A stretch of DNA of 64,000 nucleotides, from positions 77,866-141,865 of the forward strand of contig JAVKOQ010000138.1 of assembly GCA_031835245.1 (NCBI GenBank), in the 5' to 3' direction. This DNA is from Balamuthia mandrillaris. Lineage: Eukaryota > Discosea > Longamoebia > Balamuthiidae. The translations under genes and the position numbers were made by a program. Below, piece by piece: positions 32,531 through 43,383 of this stretch. Numbering within the stretch: the first letter of the stretch is position 1; every line of letters begins with the position of its first letter. A model generated the notes under the pieces. That model saw only the letters and a program-made list of their open reading frames with translations. It did not search any database and was not told where the DNA came from.

Positions 32531-34869
32531 ATGGCCACCGTAGAAGAACGAATTGCTGCCCTGGAAGAAGGCTTGGCACAATACCAAACGGATTTGGATA
32601 CCGTTTGGGTCTTGCTAACGGCAACGCTTGTCTTTCGTAAGCCTTATTGCTTCTTATTCTTGCCAAAAGTTCCCAACAGTTTTTGTTTTCTTTTGAAAGT
32701 TATGCAGGCAGGTTTTGCTTTGGTGGAGGCAGGTTCCGTTCAACAAAAGAACATCACCAACATTCTGCTCAAGAACGTGGTCGACGTATCCATCGGCTCC
32801 GTCGTTTTCTATCTCATCGGCTTTGGCTTTGCTTTTGGCGATGACGGCGACAACGGTTTTATAGGCGATCGTTACTTTGCTTTGTCGGACCTTAACGACG
32901 AGGACTCCTCTCAGTCTTGGTCCTATTTCTTCTTTCAGGTTCGCATTCTCCTTGTCCAGCTTCCGTTCGTTTTCCCTTCGCTCTTTCGTGGTTGTCACTA
33001 ACTCCGCCCTTAAAAAAAACTGTGAAACGATAGTTAACCTTTGCAGCAACATCAGCCACTATCGTGTCCGGCAGTGTTGCTGAACGCTGCAGAATGTCGT
33101 CATACCTCGTCTACACGACTGCCATCTCTGGTTTCATCTATCCTGTTGTTGCTCATTGTACGTCCTGCTCTTTCGTCGCTTCTGGAGTCTTCTCACGATG
33201 AAGGCAATTGATGAATTCATCGTTTTCCAAAAGGGGTTTGGTCATCAACGGGATGGTTGAGCGCGTTCAGAAGGGATGGCGACTATTTCATCAGTGATGT
33301 TGGCTTCATAGACTTTGCAGGAAGCGGGCACGTTGTCGCTTTTTGCTTATTTTTTTGTCCTTGCCTCCTGCTTCTCTTCTCCCACCGTCTAACATCTCTC
33401 TTCGGTCATATTGTCTTCCTATCTTCTTTTTTTCTGCTTCGTTTTGCAGAGTGGTGCACATGGTGGGCGGGGCATGTGGTCTGATGGGAGCCCTCATTAT
33501 CGGTCCTCGTCTCGGTAGGTTCCAGAAAGGCAAACTCTTCAGCGGCAAGATCCATGGTCACAACATTGCCTACAGTGCTCTCGGGTTAGCTTTTTTCGTC
33601 TTCTTTGTTGAAGAGAGAGAGAGAGAGAGAAGAGTTAGACTAACCATCTGTGCGTCGCTTTACAAAATGAAGAACGTTCATCCTCTGGACTGGTTGGTAT
33701 GGCTTCAATCCAGGTTCCACTTTGTTGGCCACTGGTGTCTCTCACATTGCCGCACGCTGTGCCGTAACAACCACGATCTCTGCTGGAACTGCGTCGATGT
33801 GCACTCTCGCCCTCGGTGTCTGTTGGTCGCTGTGGGTGGAGAAGGAGTTCGTGATAGATATTTCCTTGTCTCTGAACGGAGTGTTGGCTGGATTGGTTGG
33901 CATCACTTCTTCTTGTGCTGTGGTTCAACCTTGGGCTGCCCTCATCATCGGAGGTATGCCTCCCATCTTTCGACTTAGTCTTCTCCACAGCCTTCTTTTC
34001 TGTTCTTACCGCCACTATCTGGCTTTCCTTCATTCTTGTGAAAGTTGTGAGCGCGTTTGTCTACTTCTTCTCAGCCAAGTTGTTGGAGCTTTTGAAGATT
34101 GACGATCCGGTGGATGCTGCTCCCATTCACTTCTTCTGTGGCATATGGGGAGTGCTCGCCGTTGGCTTCTTTGCTTGGGAGGGCTTTGTGGAGGAGACTT
34201 ACCGTCCGACCAATGACTATGGCGTCTTTGTTGGCGTAAGTTTATGAAAGAGAGAGATCAGAGAAGAGAGAAATAGAAGCGAGAACCAGCAACCAGAGGA
34301 GAGAAAAGAAAGCGATTAGAGTCGTAACAAGATACTAACGTTTTCTTGAATGGGTGACGTTAAGTCGGACTCGGGTAGACAACTGGGCGTGCAAATCGTG
34401 GGCGCCATCGCGATAGCAGCATGGTCGCTCAGTCTCTCTGGTGCTCTGTTCTTGGCGCTTCGGATTCTTGGCATGTTGCGAGTCCCAGCATCCGTGGAGA
34501 TAAGCGGTTCGTATGCTCTCTTCGCTGCTTCTCTGTCCCTTCTTGTATAACAAAAACAAACAAGGATTGGATGAGGATCACCATGGAGGAAGCGGTTATG
34601 ACATGAAAGGCGCGACAGGTTCCGTGATTCAGCGAACCACTGGCTTCACCAGCAACAGCGTTCTAGAAGAGAAGGTTATGAAGAAGTTAGATAGGTTTTG
34701 GAGCAGCAAGAAAGATGAGGACGAAGGAGTCGAGATGCAACAAACCAGAAGAAAAGGAGGAGCCAAGCAAGATAAGGATGAAGAGGGCAGCAACAGTGTC
34801 TCTGATGAAGAGAACCCACGAAGAGCTATTGAAGAAAGAGGATCCATGATCCATAGAGGTCAGATATAA
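32531..34869 (+). CDS. Ammonium transporter (Amt/MEP family)
   Basis: Nine exons: 32531-32636, 32700-32938, 33034-33157, 33234-33327, 33450-33584, 33673-33953, 34045-34235, 34365-34506, 34565-34869; all phases close, 538 residues. Plant-AMT1-like signatures: [19 protein letters not shown] (restored by splicing), [54 protein letters not shown], and [19 protein letters not shown], which holds a pore histidine. The cytosolic tail starts [13 protein letters not shown], matching the regulatory C-terminal segment that gates AMT trimers, then adds about 80 Lys/Glu-rich residues with Ser/Thr sites. The fourth intron (33328-33449) uses a GC donor (GCACGT); only this choice yields the conserved FAGSGVVHMVGG. 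It takes up ammonium from the medium and lies 2 kb from a UrtA-like gene. Confidence 0.95.
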
Positions 34870-34934
34870 ACAAGAGAGAAATTAACTTGAAGCCTTCCTC
34901 TTTGTTGGCACGAATGAACATAGAGAAAGAAAAG

Positions 34935-34981
<47 letters not shown>

Positions 34982-35069
34982 AGAGAGAGAACTCAACAAT
35001 AACAAAAGAACGAAACAGAAAATAAAACATGAAAAAGGATAGTAACTCTCTTGTCTACAAAACAAACAT
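34870..35069. repeat. 3' spacer with (GA)n microsatellite
   Basis: Convergent gap between the Amt and T1/Sel1 genes. (GA)n at about 34939-34990 and otherwise A-rich. Confidence 0.55.
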
Positions 35070-36182
35070 TCAAAAATAACCCATTTGGCCACGGTCCTGC
35101 CTGTCCATGATCTCCAACATTCTCCTCGCGTCCGGGTCGCCTTGCTCGGCTGCCTTTCGAAACCAATAGATGGCCTTCTCCCGGTTGCGCGGCACCACCT
35201 CTCCGTTCTTGTACTCGCAGGCCAAATTGTATTGTGCGTCTCTGTAGCCTTGCTCCGCGGCTTTCTCGTATAGCGGAATGGCACGAAAGTAGTCCTTCTC
35301 CACTCCCTCTCCGTTCTTGTAACAGATGGCCAGCCGGTTCTGTGCCTTGGCATTGCCGAGCTCTGCGGCTCTCTGCCAGTACTCTACCGCTTTCGCCGGA
35401 TCTCTCTCCACGCCGCGGCCGTTGTAGAAGGCATAGCCTTGCTTGCAGAGCTCCTCGGCTTCCTCCTTCTCCCCGATCATGACTCCTTTGAGGCCGTAGT
35501 AGTCAAGCTCGCGGAGGAAACGTTCTCGCTCTCGCGCTTCGGCTGGTAGTTCTGGTTCTGTTCGTCGTTCATAGAGAAGTTCGTGTTTATGAGAAGAAGA
35601 AAGAAAGTATGAAAAGAGAGAGAGAGAGAGAGAGAGAAACAGCAAATGAAGAGAGAAAAACAAAAGCATAGACAAGAAAGAAAGCATAGAGGGGGAACAA
35701 AAGATAGTGGACCTAAAAGAGGATCACGAAGAAAGTCCAAAATGAGCTGAAAGTACGTTGGGTTGCGGTCGATGAAGTAACAGCCGTTGGCATCCATGTT
35801 GGTAAGATGTCTTCCTGAGAACATCGCTTCCAAGAAGGATCCCTCAAATCGACATAGAGTGGACCGAAGCGTGATGAACACGCTCCCTCCTACATTCACT
35901 TGAATGACATCACCTCCAGAAGGAAACGCTAGAGAAGGCGGAAGAGAAGAAGAAGAAGGAGAAGGAGAAGGAGAAGGAGGAGAAGAAGAAGAAGAAGAAG
36001 AAGAAGAAGAAGAAGAAGAAGAAGAACAAGAAGAAGAGTTGAATGAGCTTCTTCCTTTTTCACGAAGTCTAGTTTGATGCTGTGGTTGTTTGCTCTCAGC
36101 TTCGTTCTCTTCTCCTTTGTCTCCGTTCTCTTCTTCGTCCTCTTTCCGTTGTTGTTTCTCTCTTTGCTTTTGTGGATGGAAT

Positions 36183-36214
<32 letters not shown>

Positions 36215-36715
36215 AGAGGCAGCAGAAACGACTTCTCTTCGCAGTTGGAGCAGTTGTTGCTGGAGGTCCTCCAGCAGAGTCCATTTCTGTTGAAGCAGAA
36301 GAGCATCGTTTTTGTGGCCTGCCTTTTGCTTCTTTTTCTTCTTCTTTCCATCTATTATAAAAAAGAAAAAAATAAATAAAAAAGAGAAAAAAAAAAACAG
36401 AAAAAAATGAAAAAAAAAAGACAGAAAAATACCTTTAAGAGCGGGGACAAGAGCAAAGTACGTCTTCCCAGCACACAACGGAACCGTTCTCGCCGAGCGC
36501 GACCGCCACTCGGAGTCCCTCCCAATCCTCAACGGCAGTTTGTGCGTTACATCCGGAGGTCGCTCTTCCAGCGCGTAGCATTGAGGATGTAGGCTGTCCA
36601 TGTCGACCGTGCCGTGCTCGTCCAAGCAGGCCAAGACTTGGGTGTCGTTGGGCAGCTGCACCGTAACCGTAGGAGGAGGCCGCTGCGCGCCGCACGAAGT
36701 TTGCGTTTCGTTCAT
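35070..36715 (-). CDS. T1/BTB (KCTD-like) protein with Sel1 repeats
   Basis: Exons 36715-36433, 36351-35713 and 35557-35070 close in phase; 469 residues. The N-terminal 95 residues are a small domain of unknown type (MNETQTSCGAQRPPPTVTV; HKLPLRIGRDSEWRS). A Gln/Leu coiled coil (WTLLEDLQQQLLQLRREV) and poly-Ser/Glu linker follow. The T1/BTB domain starts IQVNVGGSVFITLRSTLCRF and ends NPTYFQLILDFLRD, as in KCTD proteins, which tetramerise or pentamerise and often serve cullin-3. The C-terminal 120 residues hold three Sel1 repeats (GRGVERDPAKAVEYWQRAAE; GEGVEKDYFRAIPLYEKAAE; VPRNREKAIYWFRKAAEQG), a scaffold seen in ER-degradation adaptors. A KCTD-Sel1 fusion suggests a substrate adaptor; that is inference. 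Confidence 0.88.
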
Positions 36716-36883
36716 CTTTTTTTTCTGCTTCGATGGTCTTTAACTGCACAAATCCTGCTCATAAACACCACAAAAGTTGCTATCGTTCTGCACAAGCTTA
36801 ACTTTGTGCACAGATCGATAACAAAAATTGCTATTATTCTACACGTTTTGTTCAAGAGGAACCATTTCCGTTCTCCCTTTTGT

Positions 36884-38809
36884 TCAGCAAAGATCGTTGG
36901 GAAGAATGTTGGCCGGTCCTTTCGTGTTGGACCAGCTGCCCTCCCACGCCTCGTTCCAGCAGCTCAAAAACTCCTCCCACTGCTCCTTCGTCCTCGAGGC
37001 AGGATAGGGCTCCGGTGGAATGGCCGCCTCTCCGCCTTGCAGAATGTTGAATTGCCCGCCGATGCCGGTCTCCCCCAGGTACCATCTCTTGACAGTGTGT
37101 TGGTTCTCGGCCACGCGCAACATGCCCTGAGGAGAGTTGAACCTAGTGGAGTTCTTCAGGCTCCTCAGGAGGGCCTGTTTGTCGAAGCTTCTGGCTGCTT
37201 TGGCAGCCTCGGCCCACAGATGGACTCCTGAATAGCCCGCCACCATGGGATCACCCACCACGGAGACGCTCCCGTACTTCGCCTTGAACCTTCCCACAAA
37301 GTTGGCGTTGGTGCTTCCTGGAACACTTTGGAAGTAGTTCCTTAAGGAGAAACATGAAAATAAGTCGTGTTGAAAGAAATGGGATAGATGAAAGAGAAGA
37401 AGTGAGGGATGAGGTACCAAGCAGCAAGACTTCCTTGAAGGATGTCGCTTCCGATGCCTTTGATCTCCGGTTCGGCGATGCTAAAGGAGATGACGGGTAT
37501 GCCGCTCTCTTGAAGCAGGTTGAAGAAGTTAATGTTGGTATCTCCATTGATGGTGTTGAGGACCACATCTGGCGCTTCTCCTTTCACAAAGTCCACAACC
37601 TATATTTCATATCATCTCTTTAGAAGGCGATAGAAAAATGAAAGGATTTAAGTACCGTTTGAATACGTTCGGCACTGATGTCCCCCAAAACGAGATAACT
37701 CTCAGAATAGGTGACATTCTCCAGGCCGTTCAACACGTCTTTGATGATGGCGTTGGCGGTTCTTGGGAAGATATAGTCGGATCCCACCAAAGCAAACTTT
37801 CGCCAATTGCGAACATTATAGGCCCAATCCACTGCTGGTATGATTTGTTGGTTCGGTGCAGCTCCTACATGAACGTGGAAGTTAGAAGAAGAAAAAGAAC
37901 AACTGTTAGAAGAATAACAACAAGGACATCAAGAATGAGAAGCTAGCAACAAGGATGCGCACCAGTATAAACAACGTTTGGATCCTCCTCCACCCCTTCA
38001 TATTGGACTGGATAGAACAAGAGTCCGTCATGCTCCGATAGCACCGGCAGCACAGCTTTTCGGCTGGCGCTGGTCCAACACCCGAATACCATTTCGACTT
38101 CCTCCTGGCTCAACAAGTTCGCCATTTCGGTGGCAAACACTTGTTCGTTGGAGTTTCCGTCTCTGTTCCAGAGAACAAAAAAGAAGGAATGAAAGAATGG
38201 AAGAAAGAAAGAATAGAAAAGAATAAGAAATAAAATAGATAAACGACCAAGAAAAAGTATAAAGAAAAGAATAAACGAAAAGCCAAAGCCAACAAGAAAA
38301 GAAAAGAAAAGAAAAGAAAAGAAAAGAAAAGAAAAGAAAAGAAAAGAAAAGAAAAGAAAAGAAAAGAAAAGAACAACAGAAATAACAAAACATAGAGATC
38401 TAACAAACCTGAGAACCGGATTGAGAAGGAAGCCGTTTACTCCTCCAGCAGAGTTGATCTCCTCGATGGCCAACAAGGTGGCGTCCACCACCGGTCTTTC
38501 GCTATTGGCCAACGCACCCGAAAGGGAATGCAACACGCCAACATTGATGTATTGTTTTTCTTCCACCTTTGTTTTTGTTATTTTTCATCAGTAAGAACAA
38601 GAACATTGAGAGCGAAGAGAGAAGGTGAGAAGAAGGAGACGAACCGTTGGACATTGTTCGTCCAGGTTAAAAGTAGGACAGTCGCATTCCTCCTCCAGCC
38701 CCAAGCCCAGGCCGAGACCGAGCGAAACCGCCAAAAGCGTTACGGCGAACAACGTCCCAACCACCCCGACGACGATGGCCAACACCTGGTCGCTAAACCA
38801 CTGTCCCAT
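36884..38809 (-). CDS. Membrane-anchored UrtA-like ligand-binding protein
   Basis: Six exons: 38809-38645, 38566-38409, 38162-37963, 37864-37656, 37599-37418, 37340-36884; phases close, 456 residues. One N-terminal transmembrane helix (residues 10-36, VLAIVVGVVGTLFAVTLLAV) is followed by a full periplasmic-binding fold of the UrtA/AmiC group: INVGVLHSLSGALANSE, VFGCWTSASRKAVLPVLSEH, LLFYPVQYEGVEEDPNVVY, ALVGSDYIFPRTANAI, AAWNYFQSVPGSTNANFVG and MVAGYSGVHLWAEAA. In bacteria UrtA delivers urea or short amides to an ABC importer. Here no ABC subunit is nearby, so it may sense a ligand at the cell surface. No kinase or other output domain is fused. Intron two contains (GAAAA)n. Presence in a eukaryote with native introns suggests an old transfer. 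Confidence 0.88.
38295..38372. repeat. (GAAAA)n pentanucleotide repeat
   Basis: About 15 tandem copies of GAAAA inside intron two of the UrtA-like gene (TTTTC on its sense strand). Confidence 0.9.
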
Positions 38810-39164
38810 TCGCTGCGTTCCTGGTTCGTTTTTTTTTTTTTTCGTTTTCGTTTTGTTTTGCCTATAACGTTTTCTGCTTCTCGTTACTCCGCGTCGACAA
38901 GAAAACAGACAGAAGTTACCGAAGAGACAAACATTTTTCTCATTTTTGGAACTTTTTCGCTCATTTAGCTCAATTAATTAAAAATGACCTGAAAAAAGAA
39001 TAATCTGATGTGTGTCCGGTTTCGGTATTTGTCGACTTTTTCATGGATAGGATCCAAGACCGAATTCCTCTCATGACAGAAGCGTAGATGGACATGAGAT
39101 TCGCATAGCGGCAGTTCTCAATGGATGCGAGAGAGGATAAAAATTCCCGGTTGATTTAGCCTAG
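38810..39164. promoter_or_regulatory. Bidirectional promoter, UrtA-like / MEST-like
   Basis: 355-base gap between divergent genes. GTCGACAA at 38893-38900 and, reversed, TTGTCGAC at 39029-39036, 84 and 129 bases from the two start codons. GATGGACATGAGATT is repeated at 39088-39102 and 39163-39177, the second copy overlapping the MEST-like start. Confidence 0.5.
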
Positions 39165-39803
39165 ATGGACATGAGATTTCAAGGCACACCAAAGATGAAA
39201 GAAGCACGCTCCATCGGCCACCAAAGGAAGCGCCAAGAGGAGCGAACGCCCAAAGGCCTTCGCTCCTCGCCCGCGCTGTGCAGCCGAAGGACCGCCTTTG
39301 TCTTGCTGGTGGTGCTGCTCCCCCCGGTCCTGGCCTTGCTCTGGCCCGCGTCCTGCCCCACCTCGAGCCGCTCCCTCGGGCCGCTGGCCAAAGCGTGGAA
39401 GGCCAGAGGGCACTATTTCCTCCACCAAGATCAACACCTGATCTTCTACATCGATGAGAGAGCTCCAGCAAACAACGACACCGCCGCCGCCACCACCACC
39501 ACCACCACGTTGGTGCTGTTGCACGGCTTTCCCACCTCCAGCTGGGACTGGCATAAGATGTGGCCGCAGCTGAGCCAGCGGTTTGGGCGCTTGGTGGCCC
39601 TTGACTTTCTGGGCTTTGGCTTCAGCGACAAGCCCCCAACAAGCTACCGCTTCTCCATCTTGGAACAGGCTTCCATTGTTGAGGTATGTTTTTCTTTCCT
39701 TCTTTCTTTCGTTCTAGTCGTTTCTTTCTTTCTCTCTTTCTTGTCGTTTCTTTCTTTCTTTCTTTTCTTTTCTTTTCTTGTCGTTTCTTTCTTTCTTTTC
39801 TTT

Positions 39804-39852
<49 letters not shown>

Positions 39853-39907
39853 TTTCTTTTCTTTTCTTGTCGTTTCTTTCTTCTTTCTTTCTTTCTTTCT
39901 TGTCGTT

Positions 39908-39951
<44 letters not shown>

Positions 39952-40787
39952 GTCGTTTCTTTCTTTCTTTCTTTCTTTCTTTCAAACAAACACCACGACA
40001 AAAAAAAGGCTCTGTTGGATCATCTCCAGGTGAGTGAGGCCCATTTCTTAGTTCACGACTACGGCGTCACCGTTGCTCAAGAACTCCTCTCTCGCTTCGA
40101 AGAACGTCGCCTCAAAACCTCCCTCCAATCCACCACCTCTTATTCTGCTCCTTCTGCCTCTCCTCTCCGCATCTCCTCTGTTTGTTTTTTGAACGGAGGG
40201 CTCTTTCCGGAGACGCACAAGCCGATCCTCATGCAGCAACTTCTTCTGAACGAGTGGGCCAGACCGTTCCTCTCTCCCTTTATCGGCTACCACACCTTCA
40301 AGCGCTCCTTCCTCTCCATCTTTGGCCCCGCAACGAAACCTTCGGAAAGGGAGCTGCAAGAGATTTGGGGGATGCTCTCGTTGGATGGAGGGGAGCAGCT
40401 GACCGGACCGTTGTTGCACTACATGGTCGAGCGAAGAATCTACAGGGAGCGATGGGTTGGCGTGTTGCAGCGATTGGGGAGTCCAGAAGAATCTCGTCGG
40501 AAGGAGGGAGAGGTGCCGCTGTATCTCATCAATGGACCAGCGGATCCCATTAGTGGCTTGCACATGGCTGAGAGGTATGTACAGACGCAAAGGAGAAAGA
40601 AGCGAAGAGAGGAGAGAAGGTATTCACCACAAAAACCTTCTTAACAAACAGATACGAGGAGCTCGTTCCAAACCCAAAGGTGGAGCTGCTGGCATCACAT
40701 ATAGGACATTTTCCTTTGTTGGAAGCTCCTCTCGAAACCATCGAAGCCTACGATCGCTTGCGAGGGCGACAGGTTGAGCTCTCTTAA
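39165..40787 (+). CDS. MEST: Alpha/beta hydrolase, MEST (PEG1) homologue
   Basis: Exons 39165-39683, 40009-40574 and 40652-40787 close in phase; 406 residues (ATG 39192 is an alternative start). An N-terminal basic stretch plus one membrane helix ([18 protein letters not shown]) anchors it, probably in the ER as in animal MEST. The hydrolase domain is very close to [22 protein letters not shown] (oxyanion HGFP), [42 protein letters not shown] with Asp as predicted nucleophile, [27 protein letters not shown], and the terminal [11 protein letters not shown] bearing the catalytic His. MEST resembles epoxide hydrolases and dehalogenases; its substrate is unsettled. Intron one is a long CTTT repeat. 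MEST is best known as an imprinted vertebrate gene, so a protist copy is useful for tracing it. Confidence 0.93.
39690..39985. repeat. CTTT/CTTTT minisatellite in MEST-like intron
   Basis: Nearly 300 bases of CTTT units interrupted at intervals by TTGTCGTTTC, giving a higher-order repeat. Confidence 0.9.
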
Positions 40788-41085
40788 GCCCCTGCGTAAC
40801 TTCTTCGTCTTTTCGCTTCTCTTCACTTCTCTACGTCTTCTCTTTGTCGTTCTCTTCGCTTCTCTTCGTCTTCTTCTCTATTATGCAAAGAATGCGTGGA
40901 ATGTGAAGTACGAGAAGAATGTTTGGAATTCAACCAAGAATTCGAATAATTCGAAGAATGCGTCTAAATGAATTAAACGAAGAAAAAGAAAACGAACGAG
41001 GAGAGAGTGGCGGAACACGCAGGCCTTGTCCTTGCTTCAAGACTTGTTCTTCTTCTTTCTTAGAACCGCCAACAACAACAACAAT
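40788..41085. other. Intergenic region
   Basis: About 300 bases between two plus-strand genes. CTTCTCTTCG-type repeats (40800-40880), then GAAT/AAG-rich sequence with several short repeats of gaatgcgt and attcgaa. No gene or clear motif. Confidence 0.5.
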
Positions 41086-43321
41086 ATGGCAACAACAGTG
41101 CGGATGGTAATGGTACCACTTTGCTTCATCTTCTTCTTATGTAACGCTGCCGAGGCTTCTTCTCCTCTTCTCTCGAACAACAAACTTTATCCTTCTTCTT
41201 CTTCTTTTCCACAACAACAAAGAATTGACAGCAAGAGCTTGTTCAGTCTCATCCCTGGACGTTATCCTAACGCTGTCAGCCTGCCGGACGTTTTGGAAGC
41301 GCTTCCCAACACGCCGGGCTCTCGTCAGTTCATCCAACAACTGGCAGAGTGGATCTATAAGACCATCGGTATTCCCATTCCTGCGTTTGTGATCGACTTG
41401 GTTTTTGAGGACTCTTCCTACTTGCTCAATTATTTTGCCCTCAGCCCTTTACAATTGTACCTGCCTTCTTTCTGTCTTCCTCTTTGTTTCTGCTTTTGTG
41501 TGATTCTTTCGTCTTTGTTTCTCCTCTTTCTTCTTCTTGCTTATGTCTTCTCCTTCTCCTTCTCCTTCTCCTTCTCCTTCTCCTTCTCCTTCTCCTTCTC
41601 CTCTTCGCCTCCTCCCGTCCTCTTCCTTGTCGGTTTCTTTCTTTCTTTCTTTTTATGTAATCTTCTTCTTCTAAATACTTCTCCTTTTCTCTTTGTTGTC
41701 TTCTGTAGTTACATACTTCTTTCTCACTTAAAAACAAACAAACAAAAAGAATGGATGGAATGCTTGCTTTAAACGTAGCCTATCAACTTGGTCTTATATC
41801 TTATACTCCGCCCAAGGTGGACTATCTACCCAACAAAGGCTTCGATCTGGCCAATGCTCTCCAGTTCCCGCTCAACCTCAGCAACTACCTTCCAGGACCA
41901 CCCGTTCAGCTTGCCCCAAACTTGTGGCAAGGTTTCTACAGGGGCAAAGCCTCCAACCAAACCATTCAAGAGGAGATAGTTTGGAGCTTGGCTTTGAACC
42001 AATTGGCCAACAATTCGCATCTTCCTGATGACAGCAACGTAGAAAGATTTGAAGTGACGTATAACGGAGAGAAGGTGGCCAGTGTGGAGCAGTTGCTGAG
42101 AGCATTGATGAAGAACGGCCATTCGATAAGTGTGTATTTGACGTGGAGAGCCGTCGACTTTTTTGGATGGTTGACGCAAGTAAAAGTGGATGACAAATGG
42201 GAATGGAGGGAAGTGCCACTTCCTTTGATGCTGCGAACGGGTGTTACTCGAAAGAATAAGAACGGAGAGACGGAAGAGGCTATTTTTCCTTCCATTCATG
42301 ACGAATTGGTCATTGAGATCAAGAGCGGACCTTCTTCTAAAGGAACAAAGTTTGATGGTACTTTGCTTTGGTATGAAGGTTTGTTTGCCTGTTTCTTCCC
42401 TCTATCTTTCCGTCTGCTTCTCCTTCTTCTCCTTCTACTTCTCCTTCTCCTTCCTTTCCTTTCTTTCGAGCTCTTTCTCGTTCTCGATCTCGCTCTCTTG
42501 TTCTTTTTCTCCTACTTATTCTTCTGCTTCTTCTTTTCGTATCTTGCTCCTTCTCCTTTGAAAGAATAACGGTTATTATGTCACAAAACAACAACAGGAG
42601 ATAATGGCATTGGTTTCTTTGCAGGAGATCTGTACTCGTATGCAAGTTGGGTGGGCGGCTTCGACTCGAGTTACATGGAAGGAGAGCAAGCAGTGCAATA
42701 TCTTACGATGGCTTCCGTTCTTTCGGATGCACTCATCCAAACCGCTGTAGACTTTCACCTGTATGGCCTTGGTTATGGGGTCACTGGTGTTTGCGTGTAT
42801 GTTCTTTCTTCTTTGTTCTCTTCTTTTTTTTCTACCTCTTCTAACACCTTTCTTGCAGAGATTCTGTGGCAGCGATCGAATATACGGTCTACCATAACAT
42901 TACTCTCTATCCTCTGATGGTTGTCCTCCCTTTTCTTTCTGTTTGTGTTTCGTTCCTCTTTATTCTGTTTCTTTCTTCTCTCCTCTTTCTTGTTCGACTT
43001 TTCTCTCTCTTTGTTCGTTCTCTCTCGACTAAAAACAAACAAACAATCCAATCCAATCCACCAAAGATGAACAAAGGATATGTGGAACCAACGTTGCGCA
43101 AATACATAAACCTCCACAATCGCAACCAAAAGTACTATCAAGCGCTGTTGGATGCCATCCACGCGTTCACGCCCGACTACGACAACGCCAAGCCCAGCTA
43201 CGACCCAACCCTTCCTGAAAGAGCACTGCGCAGCATCTCTTGGCCTGCTGGCTCCGAACCTTTTCAATGCGTCGTTGATGCTCGCTCCATTCTATCTTCA
43301 GAAATAAAGACGAAGAAGTAA
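41086..43321 (+). CDS. Secreted protein of unknown family
   Basis: I do not recognise the family. Exons 41086-41456, 41750-42378, 42598-42796, 42859-42919 and 43067-43321 close in phase; 504 residues. The start at 41086 gives a clear signal peptide (MVPLCFIFFLCNAAEASS). No further membrane segment appears, so it is probably secreted or lumenal. Conserved-looking blocks are KGFDLANALQFPLNLSNYLPG, VYLTWRAVDFFGWLTQVK, FPSIHDELVIEIKSGP and GGFDSSYMEGEQAVQYLTM. There are few cysteines and several N-x-S/T sites (NLSNYL, NQTIQ, NNSHL, HNITL). The C-terminal exon is hydrophilic. The absence of low-complexity runs and the clean splicing argue for an ordered, functional protein. Confidence 0.8.
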
Positions 43322-43383
43322 TATAGCCATCTACCAGAAAAGAAGGGGCAAGGATGGAGAGTTTGCCAGAAGAGAGAAGGCTT

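Noticed and set aside
39690-40000. Continuous Phe/Leu/Ser frames in CTTT repeats, apparently membrane proteins
   Set aside because: Artefact of the repeat in an intron; splicing it out restores the MEST active-site region.
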